Assembly (NCBI GenBank): GCA_038496445.1
Contig: JALMLS010000332.1
Location: forward strand, 62,001-126,000
Length of the DNA stretch: 64,000 nucleotides
Direction of reading: 5' to 3'
Origin: Trichosphaerium sp. ATCC 40318
Lineage: Eukaryota > Discosea > Flabellinia > Trichosidae
A program made the position numbers and the translations under genes. Positions 35,891 through 48,500 of this stretch are shown in pieces. The notes beneath the pieces are model-generated. The model did not search any database. It saw only the letters and a program-made list of their open reading frames with translations, and was not told where the DNA came from. Position 1 is the stretch's first letter; each line of letters begins with the position of its first letter.

Positions 35891-36905
35891 TCAAAGGATT
35901 TCCCACCAATATATATTTGCAGTTTCTTGTTCATGCTTTAACACATTAAAATTCTTTACAGTATCTCTTCTTGATAGTCTCCTTGAAGAATCAAAAGGTT
36001 TTCTTGGTACTTTTATAAACTCTGGGAATATATCATACTTAAGCATCTTTATAATCTCTCTTTTAGCATCTAAAATACATACACGTGTTAGATAAAATAT
36101 CAAAAACATAGAAAACAGCGCATACAGCAATATAAAAAGAATGACGCGAAGAAAGAAGAGCGGGAAGGGAAATCATTTATATTAAATTAAGATTTTATAT
36201 CGCCATTTCTAGCGCTATCTAGCGCTTTACTTACCGACAAAAAGATTAGGATCAGCTTCATCTAGTCCTTCTATTATAACCTAAGAATGAATTAAATCAC
36301 GTGTGTCACATTTAAATAAATCCCTGTTTGGTTACGCACATTTAAATCCCTACCAGTAATATTTATTGGATTATCTGCCTCTGGGTTAACATACATATCG
36401 TACATACTCCTGGCAAATTTAACGCGTTCTTCCAAATCTTCCAATTTAGAGTAACGCTCTAAACGTACTCGGTTATTATAAAATAGACAATTTAAAAAAT
36501 AAGCAATGTCACGTGTCAGGACGCGCAAGAAAGGGGTTTGTAAAAAAAAAGGGAGAAAAAAAAAAAGAAAAAGGGAAGTACCTGCAGCAACAATGAAAGA
36601 CAAGTTCTCTGCTGCCAGTCGCTGGTATACGAACTCTCTGAACTGTAGGAACAGCTGTGTGCTACCGCTATGCAATACATCATCCCACGTAGGCTCAAAT
36701 TTAAGTTCGATAGACACTTCGCTATTTGTTTGTGGGAAAGACCGAGAGTGCCTTATTTTGGCAATCAGTATCGAGTGTTTTTAATTGCTTGCAATAAAAC
36801 AAGCGGGTTTAATACGACAGCGTACTTGAGGGTGCTTTTTTTTGGCCCAATAGCTACAGCTGATCTAGCTTTGGTAGAAATTAAGGGAAAGGGTCGCTGT
36901 GGCAT
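35891..36905 (-). CDS. RGS-domain protein B
   Basis: Tandem paralogue of RGS A. It starts at ATG 36905-36903 (MPQRPFPLISTKARSAVAIG), with a short basic leader, then the RGS domain: WDDVLHSGSTQLFLQFREFV, RLAAENLSFIVAAE, KLEDLEERVKFARSMYDMYV, PINITGRDLNVIIEGLDEAD and REIIKMLKYDIFPEFIKV. The C-terminal tail ends WWEIL at TGA 35893-35891. At least five exons; one donor is GTGCGT (about 36330), the others GTACG or GTAAG. N-terminal and tail regions differ entirely from RGS A, so the pair shares the domain but probably not localisation. Confidence 0.8.
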
Positions 36906-38258
36906 CCCTGTGTGTCGTTTATTACGTGTAAAAGTACCTATTGAAGTATGTAAAAAAAAAGAAGGTAAACAATTTCATTCTGAAGCAAAAACTTTGGTCA
37001 TGTGACACGCACGTTTTAAGCGTTCAAATAGGTCCATCTCGTTTTTCAGTGTAGTATTGTTATAATATTTCTTAAACTACGTATGTGATATAGAATGGGG
37101 ATAGCCTGTCTGTCCTTTGTGTATTTATGCAAAAAAAAAATTGTATGTGTTTTGTTCGATATTGCTGCGGAAGAGGCAGGGCGTTTCACAAATGGATTGT
37201 GATGGTTTAAGTCTCTCTTTACTTCTGACCTATTTATGAGGATAACGTCCTTTCCGTCTTGTCTATAATTAGTGTATGTTTAGTACAACCATCTCCGGGG
37301 ACAAGCGGGGTGTAGCACGCGTCAACTTCTCGAAGGACTTATATGGTCAACCACAACACTCCTACAAAGACTCTCCGGTCAGAAAGTAGGCAAAGAATGA
37401 GATTTATGGACGCACAATCTAGATATTAACTTAATACGTCTTTTTTTTTTTTTAATCTCCGGTGGCGGGTTTTCACTGGTGGTTACTTGATAAAGCTCTT
37501 CGTGGGTCTAGGTATAAACAATAAGCGTCACCATTGAAAATTACGTAGTATTGTCACGTGATACAAAGTGAATGATAATCTTGTTAGAGAAGACGCACAA
37601 GGGAAGTGTAAGCTTGTTTGGATATGCTCAGGAGTTAAAACGGAGCATACAATAACTCAAGTATATCAAGCACGTAACTGTTCATTTAAATACTTGTCAC
37701 ACGCCTCTTTTGAGTGTTTTCATCAAATAATTGATCTGTGCAGTCCACCACTCTATGTTAACCCTTCGGTTTAGGAAATACATTGAGCCAAATTAATCTA
37801 AGTGCCAGGCAACGAGGAGTTTACAAGCTTCTGATCTTTAGGTAGTGACTTAACGCGCAACCAAAAGAGGTACTGTTTTCGACTAAACTCTATCTTGTTC
37901 GCTTTTTAAAGCCAAAAACTGTACTGTAAAAATGTATTGATTGAAAATAGCATGACAACTGTCATTCAACCTCTAATTTTATCACAACAACACAGGCGCG
38001 GTGCCTTGCTCACCAATGCCATACTCAGAACTCAAAATATAACTATTTCAACAGATTGAAAAGTCAAAAAAAATGTCACATAACTGAATTTCTTAGACTG
38101 ACGTTTTTGTGCCTAGAAACAGCCTTGTACACAGCGTCTATTTATTGTCGTGTCATTATTATTGTCAAATATAAATTGACACAGCCACAAAGGCAACGTA
38201 GATGGTTTTGTGAAAAAAAAATCAAATTGCGACGTAGGCAGTTTCATTTAATTTGCAT
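36906..38258. other. 1.35 kb without a supported gene
   Basis: Largest empty stretch in the window. Small open frames (for example 37568-37774) lack domains and splice context. One CACGTG at about 37556 and a T run at 37440. No tRNA-like fold was recognised. Confidence 0.4.
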
Positions 38259-40881
38259 ATGACCCGCACAATCGATCCACCGCAAGGTTTCTATACATAT
38301 GCGTTTATAAAACAACCAAAAACGATGGTTTCATACACAGAAATCGCATCAAAGCATCATTTCTATACAAACAGGTCTAAAAACCTCTTTCTTGGGTTTG
38401 CTCTGGCGATTTTTTTGATACTGGCATGTTTGTTTGCGTTATACTCAATAACAGACCCACCACCCGTAAAACAGCCACAAGGCAACGTATGGCGGCGAAC
38501 TACAACGCAACAGGTGCGCAACTATAAAGTTTGCAGACAAAATCCAAAAACGTCGAGTTTTTGTATTATACGCTATATAGCTTCCTTACGCTATTAAAGC
38601 GCGTATCAACGACACAGCGTATATTTTTTTTTTGCCTACGTAGTTGGTTATTCCTAAACTGTACTAGGCGTTTGTAGAATACATGGAAAAAAACCGAGTG
38701 GAGCTGTAGCATACGTTAAACCCGCTTGGGTACAAAATTCTCTGTAAAAACAACAAAGATAGCGAAGTGGCCTTTTTTTTTGATTTTAAACGACCTTGCA
38801 CTCCTTAAAAAAATCGCTGCTACGGATATCAAAAAAGAAAAAAAATAACCTTGTATAAAACACTTATGATGCTTGTAAATATAATTTAAATGAAAAAAAA
38901 AAAAAGAAACCAAAAAAAGCTCGTGTAATTTTATCGCTGAGTTCTCGAGAAACTCGTGAAACATAGTGGTAATATCATTTACTTCTATCCATTGCTATTC
39001 TAACGCATAAATCAACCCGATAGGCGTGTATTTTAAGTGACATTTTAGTGAATAAAGGTGTCACCTTGTACCACCCCGATAGTTTTGGGCAGGTTCTGAA
39101 ATGTAGTTGTATATCCATACACGACGCAAAGACAAACTGCGTTTTAATCACGTGGATGACTTAACGCCTGTAGCATTACAAGGCTAAAATTACTGTTTAC
39201 TCTACATAACGCAATGGTCAGCATCGCGGTACGTTATCCTACTACGAGTAACATTGTGCCTTTACGTTTAATGCCGTTATCGCGCAATAAGGGGCACATC
39301 ATTACTATCTTCTCCGATAATACTCTGGAACTCTTTTAATGCATCACCTTACGCATGTGTAGGCAAATATATCGTTTTCTGTACCGGATGATGACATGTG
39401 CGTAGCGTGGTTTGAAGACACGCAAAATGGTTTTGAATCAGTACAACCGCTACTATGGATATACTTCTACTGTATGGCAGCATCTTTTGTGGTATTGGGC
39501 GTTGGCATAGCTATTTTCGCTTGGAAGGCATTAGATGATAAAAACGAAGTTAGCAAGTTCATTAGTGGGTTGTTAGTGGGAGCGTGCGTACGTAAGTAAG
39601 AGAGCACACAGTCGTGAGTGTAATTCTGATTCTTGTTTTAAAAGTTCAAGCTGCACACTTGCTAATAGATCCCTTCGGTGTACGTTGCCTAATGCCAGTC
39701 TTTTTGGAGAGATGCCTGTACGACAATCAGCAAATTTGAGATTGTGTTTTTCACGCCTAATATTAACATTAATGAAAATAGCTATGACAGCGGATTCATG
39801 CTTCCTCTCTTCGCTTACTACATGCTTATGCAATACTGGCACGTGAAAAGTGAAACATTCACTAAACAACAAAAAGGTTTCTACTTAACGCTCTGTAGGC
39901 CTACGCTTGGCGTAGGGCAGTCAGTTTATTATGTTTATTCTTTTTTTTTTATCTTTTACTTAATGTTCTCAACTGTTAGCTTTTTTCTAGAAATGACTTG
40001 ATTTTAGGTTGATCAAGATGACTGCAGGAGCTAGTCAATTTGCTATGAATATTTGGCAAGTTCTTCTTATATCATTTGTTGTTTTGGTGATACCTGATAT
40101 GGCTCTACGAATAACACAACAGGTACACAGTATTACCTTGTATACACTTGTCAATACAATTGAAAAAAATGATTTGTGTCAATCAATCTTTATCTTGTTC
40201 ATTTTCTTCGATTTTGAGACTTACTTTTTTTCAAGCTTGCTGGGCAACCTCTTCATCATGATTATGTTCTTTACAACAATATTTTCTTGATTTCTATATC
40301 TGTCTTGGTTGCATTGCTTAATGCATATTATGTTTATAAAGGATTTTCAATGTATAAACGCATAGACTATGCAAACGCCGGTAGAAGACGTCAGGTACAA
40401 AAACCAAAAGGAGCATGAAAAAAACCAAAAAACATACAAAAAAATCTTCTTTTTTTTTTCTTGTATGACAGACCTCTAACAAACTAGATTTACCACATCA
40501 TCTATTAAATCGCATGATAAATATATCCTTATTACTTTTGACAACTAAAAAATACCAAAACCAACTGTGTGATCGCTTAATTTTGGTTCCTCGTAACTTT
40601 ATTTTTCCATTCCTTTTTTTCCGATTGACATGCTTGTTTAGGTTGGCATAACTATAGTTGTAATGATACTCATTTCTATTCTACTACTCGCTGTATCAAT
40701 TGCCAGTACTATCATAGAACTACAGACTCGTATAAGAAGCTGGTTTATTTTAGAACTCTGCCAACATGTATTCTTGTTTTTTGTTGTACTTATTGAAATC
40801 TTGGTATTCCGTGTATTCTTGAAACAAAAACAATTCAGTCTGTTATTAGATGATACAGCAGTACAACTAAGCCGTAGCTAA
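38259..40881 (+). CDS. Multipass membrane protein, family not recognised
   Basis: ATG 38259 opens an exon with a cytosolic N-terminus (MTRTIDPPQGFYTYAFIKQP) and TM1 (LFLGFALAIFLILACLFALY). Middle exons (about 38600-39350) are not resolved. A TM exon at about 39345-39590 reads LLWIYFYCMAASFVVLGVGI. Extracellular-looking Cys/Asn pieces follow at about 39650-39870 (NININENSYDSGF). Later TMs are IWQVLLISFVVLVIPDMAL (40050), NIFLISISVLVALLNAYYVY (40290) and, in the last exon, VGITIVVMILISILLLAVSI plus LCQHVFLFFVVLIEILVFRV. The stop TAA is at 40879-40881. That is at least six TM segments; a seven-TM receptor or transporter topology is possible. I do not recognise the family, and two genes sharing the span cannot be fully excluded. 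Confidence 0.6.
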
Positions 40882-41759
40882 GAATACATTAGAAAACAAG
40901 GCCAAAAAAATCTAAAAATAAAAAAAAATATCAAAAGTTTATTTTTAACCTCAACTTACTTCTCTTTGAGCTGGTTGTGACCACCCCTTTTTTTTTCGTA
41001 ATTTCCTTTGTTCGTTGTATGTTTTAAACTTGTCACTACCGTTCACTGTATGTTTTCAAAAAAATTGTACACGTACAGTTGTATGGCGTCAACAATAGAA
41101 AAACGTATTGGTAAATATAGAAATCGAAAAAAAAAAAGCCGCTGAGTTAGCCTGAAAACGTTACGATCGTATGTGCAAAGATATCAACTTTGTTGCAAAA
41201 AAACAATACTACACGCCCTTGAAAAAACATGCTTGCAAAAGCTGAAACGCCTATCTTTGTCTGTAAATGAAGAAACAAGGTTTTTTTACAAAAAAACCCG
41301 AACCGGCATCTTGCCGCGTGTTGAGAACGTGTATTATTGTCAAATCTACTCAAAACTAAAAAAAGGAGTGTTAGTGTATGTAATTCCACTGTTACGCAGT
41401 TATAAACCCCTTGAGGCATGATAACGCTATCTTTATGATTATTCTTATTATAAAAGGAAAGTCGCTTTTATAGCCTCCGGACTCCCCGGACAACCTTCTA
41501 AAGTTCGTAAAGTATTCAATGTAGACTTTGAGTTTCAACATACCTTTTTAAGCAGGTTAGCAGAAAAAACGAAAACAACTTGTTTGAGGCGATCGTAGGG
41601 GATCCGATGAACACACTTAAACAGTAACGTAAGATGTGATTGTGAGTTCTCTTTCCTTTTTTGAGCATTCTCTATAGTTTTAAGTTTCGCGGCGTTCGTA
41701 TTTTAACATAAACTGCAGCATTGGCATCATAACACACACAACTCCACTACCAAAGCATC
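40882..41759. other. Intergenic, nothing recognised
   Basis: AT-rich spacer. A minus-strand frame of 90 codons (41419-41147) and a plus frame of 82 codons overlap each other and show no domain. Confidence 0.4.
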
Positions 41760-42563
41760 ATGGCTCATATAACATCAATGAAATCACTTTGTACGTTCTT
41801 TTTAAAGCTTTCAGCTTTATTTTAAGCAAAGTGATGGTAATACGCAATGATACGCGTAAAATACGCGCCCATGATATACCGTGGTCTCTATCTACTATGA
41901 ATGGGAGTTGTTGTTTACCTTTTTTTACAAAATATCAGAACATACCTGTTGTTGTCTGATACTACTTGTTGTACCCATGCTAACCTTCTGATAGTTTCAG
42001 CTCTTGGTTTACGTTCGGCAGATACCCAAGAACTAACGCCCTCCGAATACGACTCAATGCGTACGCTCTTTGCACCCAGCAACCCTTTGTCTAAGTCCTA
42101 ACGTCTTTTTGTAGAGAACAATTGGGCACTTGGAAGCTCTGACCCTTGTACAGAAGAACGCACATTAGACGACTATAAACTTGATTACAACGCAAAAGGT
42201 CGGTATCAAATGTCAAAATGTAGTATAGAGAGGAATTCAAACACTAGCTACTCTCGCGACTGCGATTCGCGATACACAACGTTCGTATTTGACCCAGCGG
42301 CGAATTTCAGTGGTATGGTTTGCGCACAACACGTAGCTGAACAAGAAAAATACCACAACAGGCGGAGAGCAGGCAGTGATACGCTATCAGCGTTTCACGA
42401 CGCGAGTAACAATCATGTTCCAAGTAAACGACTTATACCAAGCCAACAACCGCTACCTACAACAGTATCTCCTGATTATTGGGATTCTTATAGCTCTAGC
42501 TCTAGTTCTAGCTTAAGTTCAGATTTCTCAACTGACGAAGCTATGTCAATGGATCTCTCTTGA
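41760..42563 (+). CDS. Secreted-looking Ser-rich protein, N-terminus unresolved
   Basis: The reliable part is an exon ending at 42060 (ADTQELTPSEYDSM) spliced over a GTACGC donor to a terminal exon 42115-42563 (NNWALGSSDPCTEERTLDDY). The product has about six spread Cys, then a low-complexity Ser tail (DYWDSYSSSSSSSLSSDFST) and ends AMSMDLS. ATG 41760 (MAHITSMKSL, followed by a gtacgtt donor) is a candidate start, but the join to 42000 was not solved. A hydrophobic segment just upstream of ALGLRSADTQ would suit a signal peptide. No known family. Confidence 0.5.
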
Positions 42564-42867
42564 TTATTATGTAAAATGGCGGGGGTGAAGTTCAAAAAAA
42601 CGAAGAGATAGATATAGACTTTAGAATTCTTGTTTTTTTTGATTTCGGATTTGTGTGAAACCAAAGAATGCTTTTTTTGTAAAACAATGTAAAAATAATT
42701 GTATAGACCTTTTGTATATACCAAAAAGAAAAAAAATGTACATATCGCTACTTAAACAATAACGTTGTCGGTTCTTTTTTTTATTTTTTTGACATTTTTT
42801 AAAAGCCGGTAAAAGTACCGTTATTTCGTAATTATGGTTGTTGTGATCAAGGTGTTATGGGGTTCTT

Positions 42868-45099
42868 TTACCGTAGCTCAACATTGAATTTCTCAACGGT
42901 AGATTTGATGAGTTCGTTTTGTGCAATATCTACTTCTGTATTTGTCAAGTTTCTGTCCATTGAGCGATAGTTTATGCGATAACAATGGCTTGTACGCTTT
43001 GTTTTAGGGTTTGTCCATTTATCTAGCAACTAAAGAAACCCGAAAGTTAAAAATACAGCCACTTTTTTGAGCAAAGTAAGAAAAAAATTGCCAAATCAAC
43101 AAAAAAAGTTTTGATTTAGTGATAACGGAGTAACTCGAAAACAATAAAAATACAACACAGTAATAACATACCTCTATGTTTTCTATATTATCACCACCAC
43201 ACTCGCGCACGTGCTCGTAAAATTCGTTCTCGTGATACGGCTTAATGTTACCGTTAGCTGGTTGTTTTTATTGATTATTCTAACTGTATACGTACTCTGT
43301 CTGGTAACCAAAAAGTTATATCTTTGTAGCATGCAGGATACTTCGAGTATGGCTTAAACTTTACTATTTTACCTGACTTAAACTGCTTTTTGAACCTGAA
43401 AAAAAATTAGAAATAAGCGCGTTGTGCATAATAAAGGTAGTTGTAAATGCTTTACTGCATTGTTCAACAAAACCTACAACTAAATACTGCAATACTACCA
43501 TCATACCTTTCGTCGTCGCTCCAGAATAACCGGATATCAGGAATTGCAAACAAAACCATAGCTAGGCGCTCTAAGCCCATACCAAATGCCCAACCTTTAT
43601 GATCAGCCATGTCACAGTTCTTTAGAATATCTTTATGTATAACACCACACCCTTAAAGCATTTAGCACTCTGCTGAACGAACAACAAAAAAACCGATTTT
43701 TTTTTGGAAAAAACTAAAATGTCTCTGGAGACCCAACGCTCCACCTGATCTAACTCAAGCTTTGCTTTACTTCTCTTATTTTGTTATAGGATGGCTTACC
43801 TCACCTCAAAGACGAGCGAAAAACTCGCTCATCAAAGTGGCGTATAGTCCGCGAACACAACAATAAATTTGAAAAACTGTCATCAAAAAATAAAATTTCT
43901 GAATTAAGATTTCTGTTGTGTCGTGGTAGTGCATCCAAAAACTTTAAAATGTCTTGTTTTCTATTAAAGCATATCTTAATTACACTAACCTAGCACTTCT
44001 AACCAATCACCATTGTAAAAAATTTCCAACTCTGTTGAAGGGTCTGTAAACGGAAAGTATTCGTCAACCCTAACATTTTATTAGCGTCAAGTCACGAGAG
44101 AAAGCTGTTTTGAGCAGAAAAAGAAAAAACGACAAAAAACTTACCAGCGCATCTTAACATCGCCAAATAATTCTTTGGCCTGTATAAAGCGTTAATACGC
44201 ATCCACGTGGCACCTTGTAGAGGCTCTACGCACCATGCCCTCAAGCGCTTTCTTCATGTCGTTGAAAATAAATTCTACGTCATTTCCGGTTCCAAATCGC
44301 GCCATTTCTTCTGGTGTAAATATACGCACACCCTCAGTCTGCACGAATGAGTACAAATTCGAAAGAAAAATAAGAAGACAGAACAGTACCTGATGGAAGA
44401 TTGGATAGTGCGTAGGGTCTACCGAGTCCCTTCTGTAAACGTCGGCGGTAAGCAAGAAGTTCTTTTCACCCTAGTAACGGAATAAACACAAAAACACGTA
44501 AAAGTTTTTTGGGAAATACCTTTCTCATGAGTTCTGTTTGGTGAGCTGACGTATGCGCACGAAGCATTAACTCATCGTTAATGTAATAAGTGTCAGTGTC
44601 AGCGCGGCCTGGGTGATCCTTAGGAAAGAGCAAGTCATCAAAGTTAGCCTAAAACGCAACAATTAGCTCGTTTAATGTATTTTGAAGCGTACCTTGATGG
44701 TTACAACTGGTGAAAGCCCATCGTGCGCTTTAATTTGTGCACCGTGCTCTGTAGGGGCGTACTTCTCAGCGAAGTACTTTTCTATTATCTGCTTGATTGT
44801 ATGGACTGGGTGACCTTGTTGGAGAAAAAGGCGCTTGTCAAGTCTATCGATAACATGTTTCGATATGTTATAAGCCTTGTGCGTCTTGTTTTTCTCAAGG
44901 ACGTCCATTACTACGCCGCATAAGTTCTAAGCGCATTCATTTGTCTCTGACCCTCTGTAAGTTGATTGGAAGCGGTACAATAGTTTTTGCGGTTTTTTGG
45001 AAAAACCTGAGTTCGCACACCATTATTTCGTTTGGGTGTTCGCGCACTGCTCCGATAGATCGGCAGGGAAGCTGTACTCCTTGTCACTATCCCTAGCAT
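42868..45099 (-). CDS. FARS2: Phenylalanyl-tRNA synthetase, mitochondrial
   Basis: Class II synthetase charging mitochondrial tRNA-Phe; monomeric type with a fused C-terminal FDX-ACB anticodon domain. The N-terminus is basic and Ser/Thr-rich ([20 protein letters not shown]), a mitochondrial presequence. Family landmarks in order: [63 protein letters not shown] then IFHQ (motif 2 region); [36 protein letters not shown] (motif 3) and IRLFW. The FDX-ACB domain runs from [16 protein letters not shown] to the end ([20 protein letters not shown]), stop TAA 42870-42868. About ten exons. The first exon join near 44.9-45.0 kb is uncertain (a GTGTGC donor would be needed). Divergent from the BRCA2 gene. 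Confidence 0.92.
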
Positions 45100-45572
45100 C
45101 TTTCGAAGTGAGAAAGTGGCTTCTGTTGGATTGAGCGTTGACTGTTTTTTGTGAGGTGAACTTAATCAGTCAAGTCATTTTCCGGATCTTCTCTGAGAGT
45201 GAACGCTGCGATAGCGCGCTGTTGTTGCTTGGCCGTTATTCGCTATTGTTGAAAGTCTCAAGATTGAAGAATTTCCCAGTGAAACAAACTACAGACATAA
45301 TAGCATACACAGGAACTATTTACCAGGTGTAAGGTTTGATTGAATTCTACGAAATTAAAAAACTGCCGTTACGCATTAAAACATGTCACGTACGCGTCCA
45401 ATGCCATAATTATAACAGTTTGGGCTTGTATTGACATTAGCAATTAGAATCAATCCAAAACGCGTTAGCCAAGCTTATAGGGAATAAAGCCCTCAAAAAC
45501 TTCAGTTTTAGCACCTTTGAACAAGATAATACTCAAAACGTAAAGTAATACATCAAAAAAGTGCTAAATAGA
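45100..45572. promoter_or_regulatory. Divergent spacer between FARS2 and BRCA2 genes
   Basis: No gene. 473 bp separate the start codons. AT content rises toward the BRCA2 start. No specific element beyond single ACGTACGCGT-like sites (about 45390) was noted. Confidence 0.4.
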
Positions 45573-48500
45573 ATGCAGGACGCTCAAGACGAGAATATTA
45601 ATCCAAACTCTCCACAAGAAAGAGAAAATGGCACAACCAAATCGAATCAAAACGAAGACGTTATAATGGGTACACCTCTAACCTAAGATTGTCATTTAAT
45701 TGTACTCAGAAGGAGAAGATGAGCCAGTGGATTCTCAAGAACAATTTGACTTGAAAATGGATGCTATGCTTCTTGAAAGTCTGTTAGACCCTGAGGAAGA
45801 AGAGACACGCGTACGTTTTTTAACAGACTGTCAAGAGTACTTTCTAACCACACTGTTTAACGGTTTTCAAATTTATTGCTGTTTATCCCGCTCTCTAACA
45901 CGTGATTAGAAGCGACCTATAAAAGATGTTTCTGGAGCGGTTGTTTCTCCATCTAAAAGGGTCAAACGGTACTGCAGCAGTTTGTATACTTGCGTAGCAC
46001 TAATTTGTATCTCACCAGGGATGTCGAAGTTAAAGAATCGCCGTCGGTTTCCAACACGTTATCAGGAACTCAGAAGAGGGCATTGGTTAAGAAGACGAAT
46101 AAACCTTCTTTGTTTGGTGGATTTTCTTCCGCAGCTTCGCTTGGTCTTAGTAGCGCTAATACAGATAAACCTGCTAATACATCTATGTGTAATGATGCAC
46201 CTGAGGACTCTTTCGACGCAATTATAGCTTTAGCAAAGAAAAACAAAGGTGGGAGAAATCAATTCGCAACACCTTTCAAAGCACCTGGAAAGAAGGGTGG
46301 CGCAGTGACACGAAAGCGTTCATCAGCTTCTACGACAAGTGGTTTTGGCTCAGCAGCTACAACAAGTGGTTTTGGTTCTGCAAAACAATTATTGTCTTCA
46401 ACTTCTACAACAGGTGACTACCCTGGTTTCAGTTCTGCTAGTTCAGTGCATGTCGAAGGCAACGACAATGAGCATAATACAGGATTTCAAACAGCTAACA
46501 ATATGTTGGGAGATCAACACAATTCAACAGATCGTACACCGCCATCAAATGGAAACTCAAATGAAATGCCAAGTTTTTCTTCAGCAGCAAGTCTTGGAGG
46601 CTTTGCTTCTGCGAATACTCTCACTAGAAAGCCCGAAATTCCTCCATCTAGTGGTAGTGACAACAGCTCAAAGTTTACTGGGTTTGGCTCTGCCAGTGCT
46701 CTTTTAAAAAGCTCGAAATCAACACAGCAAAAACAACAAACTGAGATGCGTGGCTTTTCTTCAGCTTCAAGCCTAAACAAGGATAATTTTACTAGGGGAG
46801 GGTTCTCAACTACAAATAAGATAGGAAATACAGATTCACAACAAGAAGCAAACACAGACGCTGCTGTTTCGTTTGAGGAAATGATAAAACGAGCAAAACA
46901 AAAAAGCGGAAACAAACAAGTTAAACAGTTCAAAGTCCCAAGAAAGTCAACTAATACTACAAACACCGGCACACATGGAGGCTTTATAACAGGTTCTAAT
47001 ATAATGCAACAGCAAAAAGAGTCCACAAGATCACCTGAGGCATCACCAGCTATTGACACAAACGAGATACCAAGTTTTTCTTCAGCGGCAACTCTTGGAG
47101 GCTTTGCCTCTGCGAATACGCTCACAAACAAGACCACAAGCGAAGGGAACTCAAACATTGATAACACAGGAACGAGAATGCCACCAGGAGCAAACACTGA
47201 CACGAATATTTCGTTTGAGGAAATGATAAAGCGAGCAAAACAAAAAAGAGGAAACAAACAAGTTAAACAGTTCAAAGTCCCAAGAATATCAAGTAACACA
47301 AAAGTCGCCAGTAAGCGTACTACAAGCTTCCAAACAGCGTCTAAAATATCTTCTACGACAAATGGCTTTGGCTCAGCAGCTACAACAAGTGGTTTTGGTT
47401 CTGCAAAACAATTATTGTCTTCAACATCTACAACAGGTGACTATCCTGGTTTCAGTTCTGCTAGTTCAGTGCATGTTGAAGGCGACTACAATGAGCATAA
47501 TACAGGATTTCAAACAGCTAACAATATGTTGGGAGATCAACACAGTGCAACAGATCGTACACCGCCATCAAATGGAAACTCGAATGAAATGCCAAGTTTT
47601 TCTTCAGCAGCAAGTCTTGGAGGCTTTGCTTCTGCGAATACAATCTTGGATACTAAAAATGAAGAAACAAAAGAACAGTACAGTGGCTTTGGAAGTGCAA
47701 AATCATTCATGAAAAAGAATGGGTTTAGCTCAGCCAAAAACTTTGTGAACAATGCTGGAAACAACTCTACCAATCGCTCAAACAAGAGCACAGGCTTCTC
47801 TTCTGCCAAATCTATGATGAATGGGTCATCTAAGGCACCTAAGAAAGCCACAGAATCCCCAAACACCTCAACAAGTGCTGATACCGATTTCGATCAAATT
47901 CTTAAAAATGCTCGAGCAAATCGTAAACAATCTGCCTCACACTTCAAGTCTCCGCGAATATCGAATACTAAGAATCTTCCTAAACCACGAACCCGTACAT
48001 CAGGTGGTTTTTCAAGCGCTGCTTCGCTTAAACTTGGTGATGATAACGATGTGGTAATGACTGATTCTTCTCATCAAGATGCGTTTGAAGCTGCCTTAGC
48101 TAGAAGAGCAGGAAAAGATAATACTCCAAGTTTCAATAGATCTAGAATATCTAAAGCATCAACGATGGATTCACCAATGAGGAGCACTATATCGAGTCGT
48201 TCTAGTTTCGTTACACCTACCAAAGTACGATGCTTTTTTTTCTTTGAACTTTTTTACAGTTTATACTGACGTGATTAGCCTGTATTGACTTCGCCACCTG
48301 TTACACCTTTGAGTGTTGGTCCTAATACCATAGTATCTTCTCCAGGATTATCCAATATAACCAAGGTACATCACAAGATTGATACAGGACTCGTTGCTTA
48401 TTGATTCTCAATTAGACTGAAATAAGTGACTTGATTTCTGGTGTTGATTTCTCAGAAGATGTATTCTCAGAAGACCGACCGCGTATAGTTGCTCCAGCTT

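Noticed and set aside
37280-37350. Possible tRNA or structured RNA in the GC-richer patch
   Set aside because: No cloverleaf, A-box/B-box or paired arms could be drawn.
46514-47299. 261-codon minus-strand open frame inside the BRCA2 exon
   Set aside because: It mirrors the repeats of the plus-strand gene and has no splice or domain support; the plus-strand product is clearly BRCA2.
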